This document shows, piece after piece, positions 7,532-15,385 of a DNA stretch of 36,378 nt; the first letter of the stretch is position 1; every line of letters starts with the position of its first letter. The translations under genes and the position numbers were made by a program. The notes below the pieces were generated by a model. It ran no database searches. It was not told the origin of the DNA and was given only the letters and a program-made list of their open reading frames with translations. The stretch comes from Myxococcales bacterium (GTDB lineage Bacteria > Myxococcota_A > Polyangia > Polyangiales > Polyangiaceae): NCBI GenBank assembly GCA_025351875.1, contig JANXVA010000223.1:1-36378 (forward strand). Direction: 5' to 3'.

Positions 7532-8236
7532 GGGCGACTCCTCTCGGGTGCCCGTCTGCGACGCATGACGGGGTCGCGATCCACCGGAGCAGCTTGCGTG
7601 CCAGGCGGATCGACGCGACAGACGCGTGGGGACGCGGGCAGCCACGGACACGCCGTGTCGGAATGACCCGGCCGCGTCCGGCTCGAGGTTCGGCTCCACG
7701 CCTAGCTTCGACGCGAAAAAGGAGCCAGACGAGCGATCGTGCGCGCGCCGGGCGAGATAGAGGGCTACCAACGAGTTCAGACCGAGGAGAAGAACTCTTC
7801 CGACGTCGGCATGGCGGACGATGGCAATCGCCTCGAACGGCAAGAACCCCCCCGTGGCGATGACGACGAGCCAGGGGCCCCACCACCACGTGCGATGGAG
7901 TGCCCAGCCCTCCACGAACGTGAACGCTCCGTCGAGCGCTAACGCTAAAACCACCAACCAAAGGTGCTGCGGCGCGACTGCGCTGACCAGCACATCGGCG
8001 ATGGCGATGCTCCACGCGCTCGCTGCATGGTGACGGATCTGCACGGCAACCGTATGGAGCGGAGTGGCGTGATCGGCGGCCGTGAACGCGGCGAGGAGTG
8101 CAGCCGCGAACAGCGACGCCGCGGCACGCGTGAGCTTGTAGGCGATGATCAGCCGAAGCCCAGGCGCATGATTCCCGCTCGCGCGCGTGAGGGCCGTCGC
8201 GTCTCGCGGAACACCTGCGGGAGCGGATCTCTGCAT
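7532..8236 (-). CDS. DUF2127-family membrane protein, frame open into the downstream kinase
   Basis: From ATG 8236, residues about 25-165 match the pattern of DUF2127 proteins: LRLIIAYKLTRAAASLFAAA, a helix around LWLVVLALALDGAFTFVEGWAL, the family-typical WWWGPWLVVIATGGFLPFEA, and a final helix LLLGLNSLVALYLARR. Four membrane segments are predicted. Function of the family is unknown. No stop codon separates it from the kinase: about 65 residues of unconserved Ser/Arg-rich sequence connect the two. The natural stop may have been lost, or the protein may be a genuine membrane-anchored kinase. The end given here is the base before the kinase ATG, not a stop. Upstream, only 4 bp separate it from the end of a receiver fragment. 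Confidence 0.65.
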
Positions 8237-8240
8237 TGGA

Positions 8241-8465
8241 TCATCTTGCGCGTGGCGCTGCGTCTACCTCACCCCGGAGCCCATCCACCGTGAATGGCTT
8301 CTCGAGAACGCGGGCGCTGAGACCGGAGACGCGAGCTTTCTCGTCGTCTCGCGCGAAGGCGCTCATCAGGAGAATCGCGGGCGTCGTACAGCCCGCAGCG
8401 CGCAGCCCGTCGAGCGCCCCGACGGACGCCGTCCGAACGCGCGACCATGAGCCTGAAAACGACAA
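8241..8465 (-). pseudogene. C-terminal half of a receiver domain
   Basis: The frame encodes LDGLRAAGCTTPAILLMSAF, then VLEKPFTVDGLRGEV, the beta4-alpha5 half of a CheY-like receiver. It keeps the conserved Ser/Thr-position motif (LMSAF) and Lys (EKPF) but lacks the acidic pair and phospho-acceptor Asp. The first about 15 residues are unrelated. It resembles the complete receivers at 2605-3087 and 6144-6614 and is probably a deleted third copy. It cannot be phosphorylated. Confidence 0.7.
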
Positions 8466-8493
8466 GGACCTCGCCGGGTGTCGGACCTCGCCG
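8466..8493. repeat. 11-bp direct repeat before the DUF202 gene
   Basis: GGACCTCGCCG occurs at 8466-8476 and 8483-8493 (17-bp period), 18 bp before the ATG of the DUF202 gene. It could be an operator or a duplication scar. Confidence 0.45.
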
Positions 8494-8511
8494 TTATATC
8501 ATCGGACGACG

Positions 8512-8898
8512 ATGGCGAACTCGTTGTCAGATCCGCTCGATCCTCGCGTCGCACTTGCGGCCGAGAGGACGCTCCTCGCATGGATTCGGACGGGCATTGC
8601 CCTCATGGGATTTGGCTTCATCGTCGCTCGTTTCGGCTTGTTCCTGCGCGAGCTCACCGCTGTGGGTGCTCACGCGAATGGTGGAGGCTCGAACGCCTCG
8701 ACGACGGGCGTCGCCCTCGTCGGCGCCGGAATCGCGGTGAACGTTTGGGCGAGCATTCGGCACGCCCAGATGCTCCGTCGCCTGGCACGCGGCGAAAGCG
8801 GCGTCGTGAGCGCACGCGGACCCGTCTCGATTGGAATCGCAACAGGCGTTGGAGGGCTCATCCTCCTTGCGGTCTTGATGGCAGCATTCTTCCGGTGA
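8512..8898 (+). CDS. DUF202 (YidH-type) small membrane protein
   Basis: The product is 128 residues from ATG 8512. The hallmark of DUF202 is LAAERTLLAWIRTGIALMGFGFIVARF at residues about 13-40, and the first 20 of these alone are diagnostic. Three membrane helices are predicted: this one, a second at about 66-84 (TGVALVGAGIAVNVWASI) and a third at the C-terminus (IGIATGVGGLILLAVLMAAFF). The frame is open further upstream, but the family starts close to this methionine (DPRVALAAERT). Function of the family is not established. It converges with the efflux operon ending at 8959, with only 60 bp between. Confidence 0.88.
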   Translation: MANSLSDPLDPRVALAAERTLLAWIRTGIALMGFGFIVARFGLFLRELTAVGAHANGGGSNASTTGVALVGAGIAVNVWASIRHAQMLRRLARGESGVVSARGPVSIGIATGVGGLILLAVLMAAFFR

Positions 8899-8958
8899 GG
8901 CAACCCACCGGGCGCCACCGCTCTTGGCTCTTCGCCGATCTGGGCTCGCCTGCGCTCC

Positions 8959-9360
8959 TCACAGCGTGCCTTCCGGCGGCACTCCGCAGAGCGGCTCCAG
9001 GTTGCACGAGTCGATGACCGTAACCTTCGCGAGATTGGCGTCACACGGCCACCGCTCGATTTTGGAGATGCACTCTGCAAGGGGCTGGGGGTGGATGTTG
9101 CTCTTGCACCACGACGGCTTGATTTCGGCTTCCGTCGCGCTTCGCAGAAGCGTCATTCTGCTTTCGATGTCTTTAGGCTCGCCCCGGGCCTCAGGCCGCG
9201 CGCATGCCTGCTCACGCGCGAGCCGTGTGTAGGCGAGGCGACCGATCGCTGCCGACTCGTCCGGCGCGAGCTCGGACCCGGGATAGCGGGAACCCTGGCC
9301 ACAGCCGAGAGGCGCGACCAGCAGAATTGTCGCGAGTGACGTGAGCATTATTTTCATCAT
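8959..9360 (-). CDS. Small Cys-rich lipoprotein at the end of the efflux operon
   Basis: The product is 133 residues. The signal peptide MMKIMLTSLATILLVAPLGC ends in lipobox LGC, with Gly at +2. The mature part has six further cysteines (EQACARPE, PSWCKS, AECIS, WPCDA, DSCNLEPLC), probably disulfide-bonded in the periplasm. It resembles small myxobacterial lipoproteins of the DUF6184 kind, though I am not certain. It starts 12 bp after the RND stop on the same strand, so it is probably the fourth gene of the TolC-adaptor-RND operon. It might be an accessory subunit, but no function is known. Confidence 0.75.
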   Translation of the reverse strand: MMKIMLTSLATILLVAPLGCGQGSRYPGSELAPDESAAIGRLAYTRLAREQACARPEARGEPKDIESRMTLLRSATEAEIKPSWCKSNIHPQPLAECISKIERWPCDANLAKVTVIDSCNLEPLCGVPPEGTL

Positions 9361-9372
9361 GTGAGACCCCGT

Positions 9373-12300
9373 TCATTCAGCCGGTACAAAGTGGCCGTCC
9401 GGATCTACCTCGGTGTGGCCCGCTCGTGGATCGTCGAGGACACTGTCATCAGGATCCGTGATCGCCGGCCTCGCGATCAGCGTGAACATGGTGGGCACGA
9501 GGAAGAGGGAGAGCAGCGTGGATGACGCGAGGCCCCCTACGACGGCGAGCGCGAGGGGGCGGTTCGACACCGACGCCGCATCGAGTCCGATGGCGGTAGG
9601 CAGCAGACCGAAAATCGTCGCAAGACTGGTCATCGCGATCGGCGTGAACCGCACGCGGGCTGCGTCCACCATCGCATCGATGGGCGTCAGTCCGTTCATG
9701 AGCTCACGGTTCGCGTGGTCGACCATGAGGATGCCGTTCGATACCGCAATGCCGATCACCATGAGCACGCCCATCAGGGCGGTAATCGAGAAGCCCTGTC
9801 CGGCCGCCATGAGCGCACCGACGATCCCCACGAGTGAGACGGGAATCGTGAAGAGCATCACGAAGGGCAGACGCAGCGACTTGAACTGCGTCGCCATGAT
9901 CATGAAGACGACCATCACGGCGAGACCGAGCGCGACGCCGAGGCCCCCGAACGTGCTTCGCATGAGCTCGACCTGCCCGACGAAGTCGACCTTCACGTTC
10001 TTCGTGCGGGGGTCCTGTGCGAGCTTCTTCTCGAGCTCGGCGGCGGCGCTGCCGATGTCGCGGCGCTCGGTCTGCATGAAGATGTGCGACGCGCGCGTGA
10101 GCTGATTTCGCGTGACCAGCACGGGGCCGACCGATCGCGTGATGTTGCCGTACGCACCGAGCGTGACTGCGGCGCCGTTCGCCCCGACGCGAATAGGGAC
10201 CTCGCCGAGGGCGGCGGTGTCCTTGACGACGGCGTCGTCGTAGTACGTGATCACGTAGTAGGACTGGCCATTGTTGGTGTCGGTCCACACGGCGGGGGTA
10301 TTCACGTTGCCAAGCGTGGCTTCGAGCGTGGTCTGCGCCGCGTCCCGTGCCGTCACCCCCACCAGACCAGCCGTCTCTCGGTCCGTGTCGACCCGCAGCT
10401 CGGGGTAGTCGTTCTCGAGCTGGACGTAGACATCACGAATGCCGGGCACGGAGCGCGCGACATCGGCGACTGCCTTCGACTGATCCAGCATCACGTCGAG
10501 ATCGCTGCCGCGAACCTCGACGACGAGCGGCGCAATGTACCCGTTCGAGAAGACGCTCGCGACGAGCCCACCAGGCGCCTGGAGGAAGTCCACGCCCGGA
10601 TAGGTGTGCTGTAGGAGCTCGCGCATTCGATCCGCCAGCTCGCGCTGGTCCAGCTGGCGCTTGCCCATCTCGGTGAGCTCGACGCGGATGAAGCCCTGGT
10701 GCGTGCCCATGTTCGGGCTCGTCATCGCCGAGCGTGCCTTGCTCGGTGAGCCTACGTTCGTGAGGACCAAGCTCACGGTGCCGGGCGGCAACTTCTCCTT
10801 GATGGTGTTCGCCATCTCCACCGTCTTGGCGGATGCATCTTCCAGCGACGTACCAGGAGTGAAGCGCACGTAGACCCGCTCCATCGACTCGTCGATGTCG
10901 GGAAAGAAGGTGCTCGGTAGGCGCCCGCTGACCCAGACGCTCGACCCGACGAGCACCGCGGCGCCCGCAATCACCCAGGGGCGAAACCCGAGCACGTTGC
11001 GTAGCGTCCGCGAGTACGCATCGGCGACGCCGTCGACGGCTCCCCGCAACGCTCTCACGAGCCGCCCGGGTTCATCGTGGTGCTTCGGCAGAAGATACCG
11101 GCACGCCACCGGCGTCACGACCATGCTCACGACGTAGCCCGCTACCATTCCCGTCGCGACCGTGAGCGCCAGCGGGACGAACAGCTTCTTCGCGAGGCCG
11201 GCGAGCAGTACGACGGGCAGCAGCACGGCGATCGTCGCGAGGGTCGCGGCGAGTGCCGCGATGGCGACGGCGTTGGCGCCGTTCAGAGCCGCCGCTACGC
11301 GCGTCCGTCCCGGTGAGTTGCGGTGGATGGATTCGAGTACGACGACCGAGATGTCGACGAGCGGCCCCATGGACAGTGTGAGGCCACCGAGGGTGAACGC
11401 ATTCAGGCTCTGTCCCGTGACGTAAAGGACAATGAGAATGATGGCGAACGAGATCGGAACCGCGATCGCCGCGATCAAGACCGAGCGCGGGCTCTGCAGA
11501 AAGAGCAGAATCACGAGGCCGATGAGCACGAGCGCCTGGAAGATCTCTTTCACCAGGCCGTCGATGGTGCCGCGCACGAAGGTCGATTGATCGAACACCG
11601 GCTCGACCTGGACCCCGGGCGGCAGATCCTTCAGGCCCGAGACGATCTTCCTGATCTGCTCGTTGATCGCGACGACGTTGCCGCCTGGAACGCGGAGCAC
11701 GTTCAGATAGACGCCGACCTCGCCATTGATCGTGACGGACTGCGCATCCTTCGACCCGCCGTCCTCGATCCTCGCGACGTCGCGGATCATCACCGCTCTG
11801 CCATCACTCAGCTTGAGGACCGCGTCGCCGATGTCTGCAACGGCCTTGGGAACCGCGTTGGTGTAGACGTTGGCCGAAAAAGTCGGTGGATTGAACCTCC
11901 CCGATGGCAGGAGCGCGTTGGCGCGCTCGATCGCCTTGGCAACGTCGCTCGAGGACAGGCCCCGCGCGGTGGCCTTCGCAGGGTCGACGATGACGTTGAT
12001 CTGTCGCTCCTTACCCCCGTTTGGAGACGCACTGGCAACGCCGGGAATGCCTTCAATCAGCGGCTCGACGTTGTTTGCCGCGTAGTCGTAGAGCTGCGCT
12101 GCCGAGAGACCTCCGCCATGCACCGCGACCTGCATGATGGGCGCGTTCGATGGATCGTATTGAAGGATGAATGGCGGAATGATGCCGAGCGTCTTCGGGA
12201 CGGACGACATCGCGAACGCTACTTGCTGTTGCACCATCGACTGGGCAGCGTTGAGGTCCGTGCCCCACTTGAGCCACACGAAGATGACGCTCAGGCCGCT

Positions 12301-12549
12301 GCGCGAGATGCTCTCGACGTGGTCGACGCCGGGAGTCGCGCTGACTGCCTTCTCGAGCCGCCACGTGAGTGTCTTCTCGACGTCCGTTGGGCCCATGCCG
12401 GACGCCTTGGTGCCGATGACGAGCACCGGCGGCGACAGCTCGGGAAAGGTGTCGACGCTCATTCGAGGCGTCACGACGGCGGCGAATACGATCAGACCGA
12501 TGCAGAGCATCAGGACGAAGATCGGATTCTTCAGTGCGAGGCGGGTCAT
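9373..12549 (-). CDS. RND efflux pump, inner-membrane permease (AcrB/MdtB-like superfamily)
   Basis: A 1058-residue RND transporter of normal length with 12 predicted helices and two large periplasmic loops. The N-terminus MTRLALKNPIFVLMLCIGL and SVDTFPELSPP are typical. It should exchange protons for substrate in a tripartite pump with the adaptor and TolC encoded upstream. The TM4 motif reads GPLVDISVVVLES: one aspartate of the usual LVDDA pair is Ile. TM10 reads GIAVSNGILMVDHAN, with Ser where AcrB has its key Lys. The proton path is thus unlike AcrB and unlike the CzcA type at 24326. The substrate is not predictable; it lacks the heavy-metal signature DFGxxVDGA. ATG overlaps the adaptor stop (ATGA). 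Confidence 0.93.
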   Translation of the reverse strand: MTRLALKNPIFVLMLCIGLIVFAAVVTPRMSVDTFPELSPPVLVIGTKASGMGPTDVEKTLTWRLEKAVSATPGVDHVESISRSGLSVIFVWLKWGTDLNAAQSMVQQQVAFAMSSVPKTLGIIPPFILQYDPSNAPIMQVAVHGGGLSAAQLYDYAANNVEPLIEGIPGVASASPNGGKERQINVIVDPAKATARGLSSSDVAKAIERANALLPSGRFNPPTFSANVYTNAVPKAVADIGDAVLKLSDGRAVMIRDVARIEDGGSKDAQSVTINGEVGVYLNVLRVPGGNVVAINEQIRKIVSGLKDLPPGVQVEPVFDQSTFVRGTIDGLVKEIFQALVLIGLVILLFLQSPRSVLIAAIAVPISFAIILIVLYVTGQSLNAFTLGGLTLSMGPLVDISVVVLESIHRNSPGRTRVAAALNGANAVAIAALAATLATIAVLLPVVLLAGLAKKLFVPLALTVATGMVAGYVVSMVVTPVACRYLLPKHHDEPGRLVRALRGAVDGVADAYSRTLRNVLGFRPWVIAGAAVLVGSSVWVSGRLPSTFFPDIDESMERVYVRFTPGTSLEDASAKTVEMANTIKEKLPPGTVSLVLTNVGSPSKARSAMTSPNMGTHQGFIRVELTEMGKRQLDQRELADRMRELLQHTYPGVDFLQAPGGLVASVFSNGYIAPLVVEVRGSDLDVMLDQSKAVADVARSVPGIRDVYVQLENDYPELRVDTDRETAGLVGVTARDAAQTTLEATLGNVNTPAVWTDTNNGQSYYVITYYDDAVVKDTAALGEVPIRVGANGAAVTLGAYGNITRSVGPVLVTRNQLTRASHIFMQTERRDIGSAAAELEKKLAQDPRTKNVKVDFVGQVELMRSTFGGLGVALGLAVMVVFMIMATQFKSLRLPFVMLFTIPVSLVGIVGALMAAGQGFSITALMGVLMVIGIAVSNGILMVDHANRELMNGLTPIDAMVDAARVRFTPIAMTSLATIFGLLPTAIGLDAASVSNRPLALAVVGGLASSTLLSLFLVPTMFTLIARPAITDPDDSVLDDPRAGHTEVDPDGHFVPAE

Positions 12550-13751
12550 TGCTTCGCCTCGGGCGGCGCCGGCTTGGCTGACTCTTTTGCGACTTCCAGC
12601 TTGGCGACGACGCGGTCGTTGTTCTCGAGCAGCGAGCGTCCCTGCGTCACGACCTGAGTGCCGGCGGCGAGGTCCGTCTTCACGAACAGGCTTCCACCTC
12701 GCTCACCGATCACGGACACGCTGGTCTTCTTCGCCGTCGACCCGTCGATGACGAATACCGTCGCGCTCTTGCCGCGGACCTTTGCTGCGAGGAGCGGTAT
12801 TTCGGTTGCAGGGATGGGCTCCCCGACGTCGACGATGACTTCCGCAGTCGTGCCGACTGCGATCTCGCGTGAGGGGTTCGGAAGATCGACCTCGAAGTGA
12901 ATCGTGCGTGTGCCGGGGTCCGCCGACGGCGCACGGCGGGAGATCTCACCCGTCAATTCCTTGCCGCTCGAAAGAAGGCGAATGCGCACGGGCGTCCTCG
13001 GTGGGATCGCGTCGAGGTCGATCTCTGGAACGTCCCCGGTGAGGCGCACGACCGAGCGATCGACAATCTGGACGATCGCCGTGCCGGGGCGCACGAACGT
13101 GCCGGGATCGGCCGTCCTCACGGCGATCTCGCCGTCGAAGGGCGCGCGGAGAACGCAGTCGCTCACCTCGAGCGCCCGACCCGATGCCTGCGCGAGCATC
13201 GCCTGGATCTGCGCTTCGTTGGCGGCCGACTGCGCCTGCTTCTGTTCGACCTCGTTAGGTGACGCGTATCCGCCGTCGAGAAGCTCGCCGAGGCGCACCG
13301 CTTCGCGCGCGGCTGCCTTCTGTCGTGCCTCGAGGGCGCGTGCCTGGTGGGCGATCGCCTGGTTGCCTGCGGACGCATTTCGACAATCGAGCGTCGCTAG
13401 AACGTCGCCCTTCTTCACGATGGCTCCTGGCCTCACGAGCACGGTGTCGACGAAGCCGGATGCGAGCTGCGGGCCAATCCTTGCGGAGAGCCACGGCTCG
13501 AGCGTGCCGACGTACCGCCGCGTCGCGCGAAACGTCGTGGAGCTCGCCTGCACCACGGCAACGCTTTTTGGGTCCGCGTTCAGTGCGACGCTGCTCGTTC
13601 CCGCCTCGGCGCGCCTCAGGAGCACGGCTCCGCAACCGACCACGCCGAGCACCAACGCGCAGATGACGGCGGGGATAGCCCAGCGCGGATTCGGCCCTCC
13701 TGCGGTGCCACGCGTGGGAGCCGCGATCTCGCCATGTTCCGAAGTATTCAT
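12546..13751 (-). CDS. RND periplasmic adaptor (membrane fusion protein)
   Basis: The 401-residue protein has an N-terminal membrane anchor at about 23-47 (WAIPAVICALVLGVVGCGAV) and then the usual adaptor order. This is a barrel-lipoyl half (GFVDTVLVRPGAIVKKGDVLA, cut within the lipoyl fold), a helical hairpin rich in Ala/Gln (about 120-185), and a second lipoyl half (LRAPFDGEIAVRTADPGTFV). The beta-barrel (VRIRLLSSGKELTGEISR) and membrane-proximal domains follow. It bridges the RND permease and the outer-membrane channel. Start and stop overlap both neighbours by ATGA, so TolC, adaptor and permease form a coupled operon. Confidence 0.92.
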   Translation of the reverse strand: MNTSEHGEIAAPTRGTAGGPNPRWAIPAVICALVLGVVGCGAVLLRRAEAGTSSVALNADPKSVAVVQASSTTFRATRRYVGTLEPWLSARIGPQLASGFVDTVLVRPGAIVKKGDVLATLDCRNASAGNQAIAHQARALEARQKAAAREAVRLGELLDGGYASPNEVEQKQAQSAANEAQIQAMLAQASGRALEVSDCVLRAPFDGEIAVRTADPGTFVRPGTAIVQIVDRSVVRLTGDVPEIDLDAIPPRTPVRIRLLSSGKELTGEISRRAPSADPGTRTIHFEVDLPNPSREIAVGTTAEVIVDVGEPIPATEIPLLAAKVRGKSATVFVIDGSTAKKTSVSVIGERGGSLFVKTDLAAGTQVVTQGRSLLENNDRVVAKLEVAKESAKPAPPEAKQ

Positions 13752-15136
13752 CGAGCCTCTGCGACGGCGCGCTCGAGTGCAGCGCGCGTTCGAGCCACCT
13801 GGAAGTGACCGATTGCGAGCTGAATCTCCGCGTCAGCCCGAAGGGCCTGGGCGTCGGCTAGCTCCGTGCTGGTGCCGAGCCCGACACGAAAACGATTCTC
13901 GGCTTGCTCGTAGTTGGCCCGAGCCGCGTCCGCCCCGCGCTGGAGTGCCCCGAGAGTCTGCGACGAGACTTCCGCGTCGCGGTAGGCGACGACGATGAGG
14001 CCGCGCTGGTTCCGCAGCTCGAAGTCCGCATCGGAGCCCAGCGCTTGCTCGCGCGCCCGCGAGGCGACGGCGCGACGATCCCACGTTGGCTCCAGGATCG
14101 ACCAGGTGAAGACGACGCCGGCGCTGTAGTTGGGAACCGTTGGTAGCCAGCCGTCGCCGTAAGGAACTGGCCCGCTCGAAGGAACGGCGCCGCCCGCACG
14201 ACCGGAGATCGAGGCGGTCGCCGAAATGCTGGGCCTCGTCTGCGCTTCGAGTCGGCCGGTCTCCGCGCGCTGCGCTTCTACGCGCGCTCGTGCCATGAGG
14301 ACGCTCGGCGAAAGGAGGGCCATCCCCAGCGCGGTCGCGAGCGGAGGCAGTGGCTCAAGCTCGCCCGCGGTGCCCGTTGCGTCCAGCTCGAAGTCGTCGA
14401 CTCCGACGGCGACGGCAAATACGCTGCGGGCGACGTGCACACTGGCCTTCGCACGCATCATTCCGGCTTCATACCGAGCGACATCTGCCTCGGCTCTCGT
14501 CTGCTCGATCGGAGGGCGCATCCCGCTCGCGACGTTGGCGCGAGCCAGATTGCGATGCTGTGCGGCGCGGTCGTAAGCGGCGCGTGATGCACTCTCGATG
14601 GCCACCGCAGCGAGGACGGCAAAGAAGGACTGCTCGACGCCAAAGTCGACGTCGAGCGACGCGCTTCCGACACGAAACCTCTCGACCTCGCCGGCGAGCA
14701 CAGCCGCATTGCGCTCCGCCGCGATACGTCCGAAGTCGAAGAGCTGTTGGCGCACACCGAGCGCCGCTCCGGTGGACGGGTAGGGTTGAAAGTCGGCGGT
14801 TGCGTCGACCTTCGTTGCTCCGATGCGAGGCAGGTCGACCGCGGACGTAGCGAGGATCGTCGATGTGCTGTTGTTCGTGGTCGACCCGACGATCTGGGCC
14901 ATGGCACCAACTCGTGGCAGCCACTGGGCACCCGGGACGTCGGCATCACGCTCTGCTGCGACGAGTCGCTGTCGAGCGGCGACGAGGCGAAGGTGGTGGG
15001 ATCGGGCGAATGCCCGCGCGTCGTCGAGGGTCATCCTCCTCGAGGCTGCCGCCTCCGCGGGCGGGGACGGCGAGCTCTGCGCGGAGGCCTCTCGTGAGAG
15101 CACTCCGCACGCCGTCGCCCAGAGAAGGGCGGCCAT
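13748..15136 (-). CDS. TolC-family outer-membrane efflux channel
   Basis: The product is 462 residues. ATG 15136 is chosen over two upstream ATGs because GAGGAGG lies 5 nt before it, it starts a short signal peptide (MAALLWATACG to EASAQ), and the putative sigma-54 transcription start (about 15181) leaves a 45-nt leader. An ATG at 15175 would leave almost none. The mature protein shows the repeated long helices of the OEP family (LDDARAFARSHHLRLVAARQ, EARVEAQRAETGRLEAQ, YEQAENRFRVGLGTSTELAD). It forms the outer-membrane duct for the pump. First gene of the operon TolC-adaptor-RND-lipoprotein and divergent from the NtrC-type regulator at 15386. Confidence 0.92.
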   Translation of the reverse strand: MAALLWATACGVLSREASAQSSPSPPAEAAASRRMTLDDARAFARSHHLRLVAARQRLVAAERDADVPGAQWLPRVGAMAQIVGSTTNNSTSTILATSAVDLPRIGATKVDATADFQPYPSTGAALGVRQQLFDFGRIAAERNAAVLAGEVERFRVGSASLDVDFGVEQSFFAVLAAVAIESASRAAYDRAAQHRNLARANVASGMRPPIEQTRAEADVARYEAGMMRAKASVHVARSVFAVAVGVDDFELDATGTAGELEPLPPLATALGMALLSPSVLMARARVEAQRAETGRLEAQTRPSISATASISGRAGGAVPSSGPVPYGDGWLPTVPNYSAGVVFTWSILEPTWDRRAVASRAREQALGSDADFELRNQRGLIVVAYRDAEVSSQTLGALQRGADAARANYEQAENRFRVGLGTSTELADAQALRADAEIQLAIGHFQVARTRAALERAVAEAR

Positions 15137-15191
15137 CCACCCTCCTCGTGCGCTACTCGTCACCGTCTGCAGCATCGTGCCGCCGGGCCCA

Positions 15192-15207
15192 AGCACACGC
15201 TGCGCCA
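15192..15207 (-). promoter_or_regulatory. Sigma-54-like promoter of the efflux operon
   Basis: On the minus strand TGGCGCAGCGTGTGCT has GG and GC separated by exactly 10 bp, with TGGC at -24 and TGCT at -12 (consensus TGGCAC-N5-TTGCW). Predicted start is near 15181, 45 nt before the TolC ATG. A pair of dyads lies about 87 bp upstream, and an NtrC-type activator gene is divergent. Confidence 0.6.
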
Positions 15208-15250
15208 CTGGGCATCTCGCGGCGAATCAGCCTCGGTGCTCCGGTGGAAC

Positions 15251-15286
15251 ACGGAATTTTTCCCGATCGACCCGGAATTTTTCCGG
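15251..15286. promoter_or_regulatory. Twin-dyad upstream activator site
   Basis: CCGGAA-TTT-TTCCGG (15272-15286) is a perfect dyad with 6-bp arms. A second copy, CGGAATTTTTCC with GGAA/TTCC arms, sits at 15252-15263, exactly 21 bp away, i.e. two helical turns. AT-rich centres stand out in this GC-rich DNA. The position, about 65-105 bp upstream of the sigma-54-like promoter and about 100 bp before the regulator gene, suits binding of the 15386 regulator, with possible autoregulation. The binding protein is inferred. Confidence 0.65.
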
Positions 15287-15385
15287 TCGGATGATCGCCT
15301 ACGTTGCAGAGGAAGGCGGTCGCGCGCAGAGGCGGTCCACCCGGGGCTATGTTCCGGCTCTCCCTGCGATTACGAAGGCACGTCC

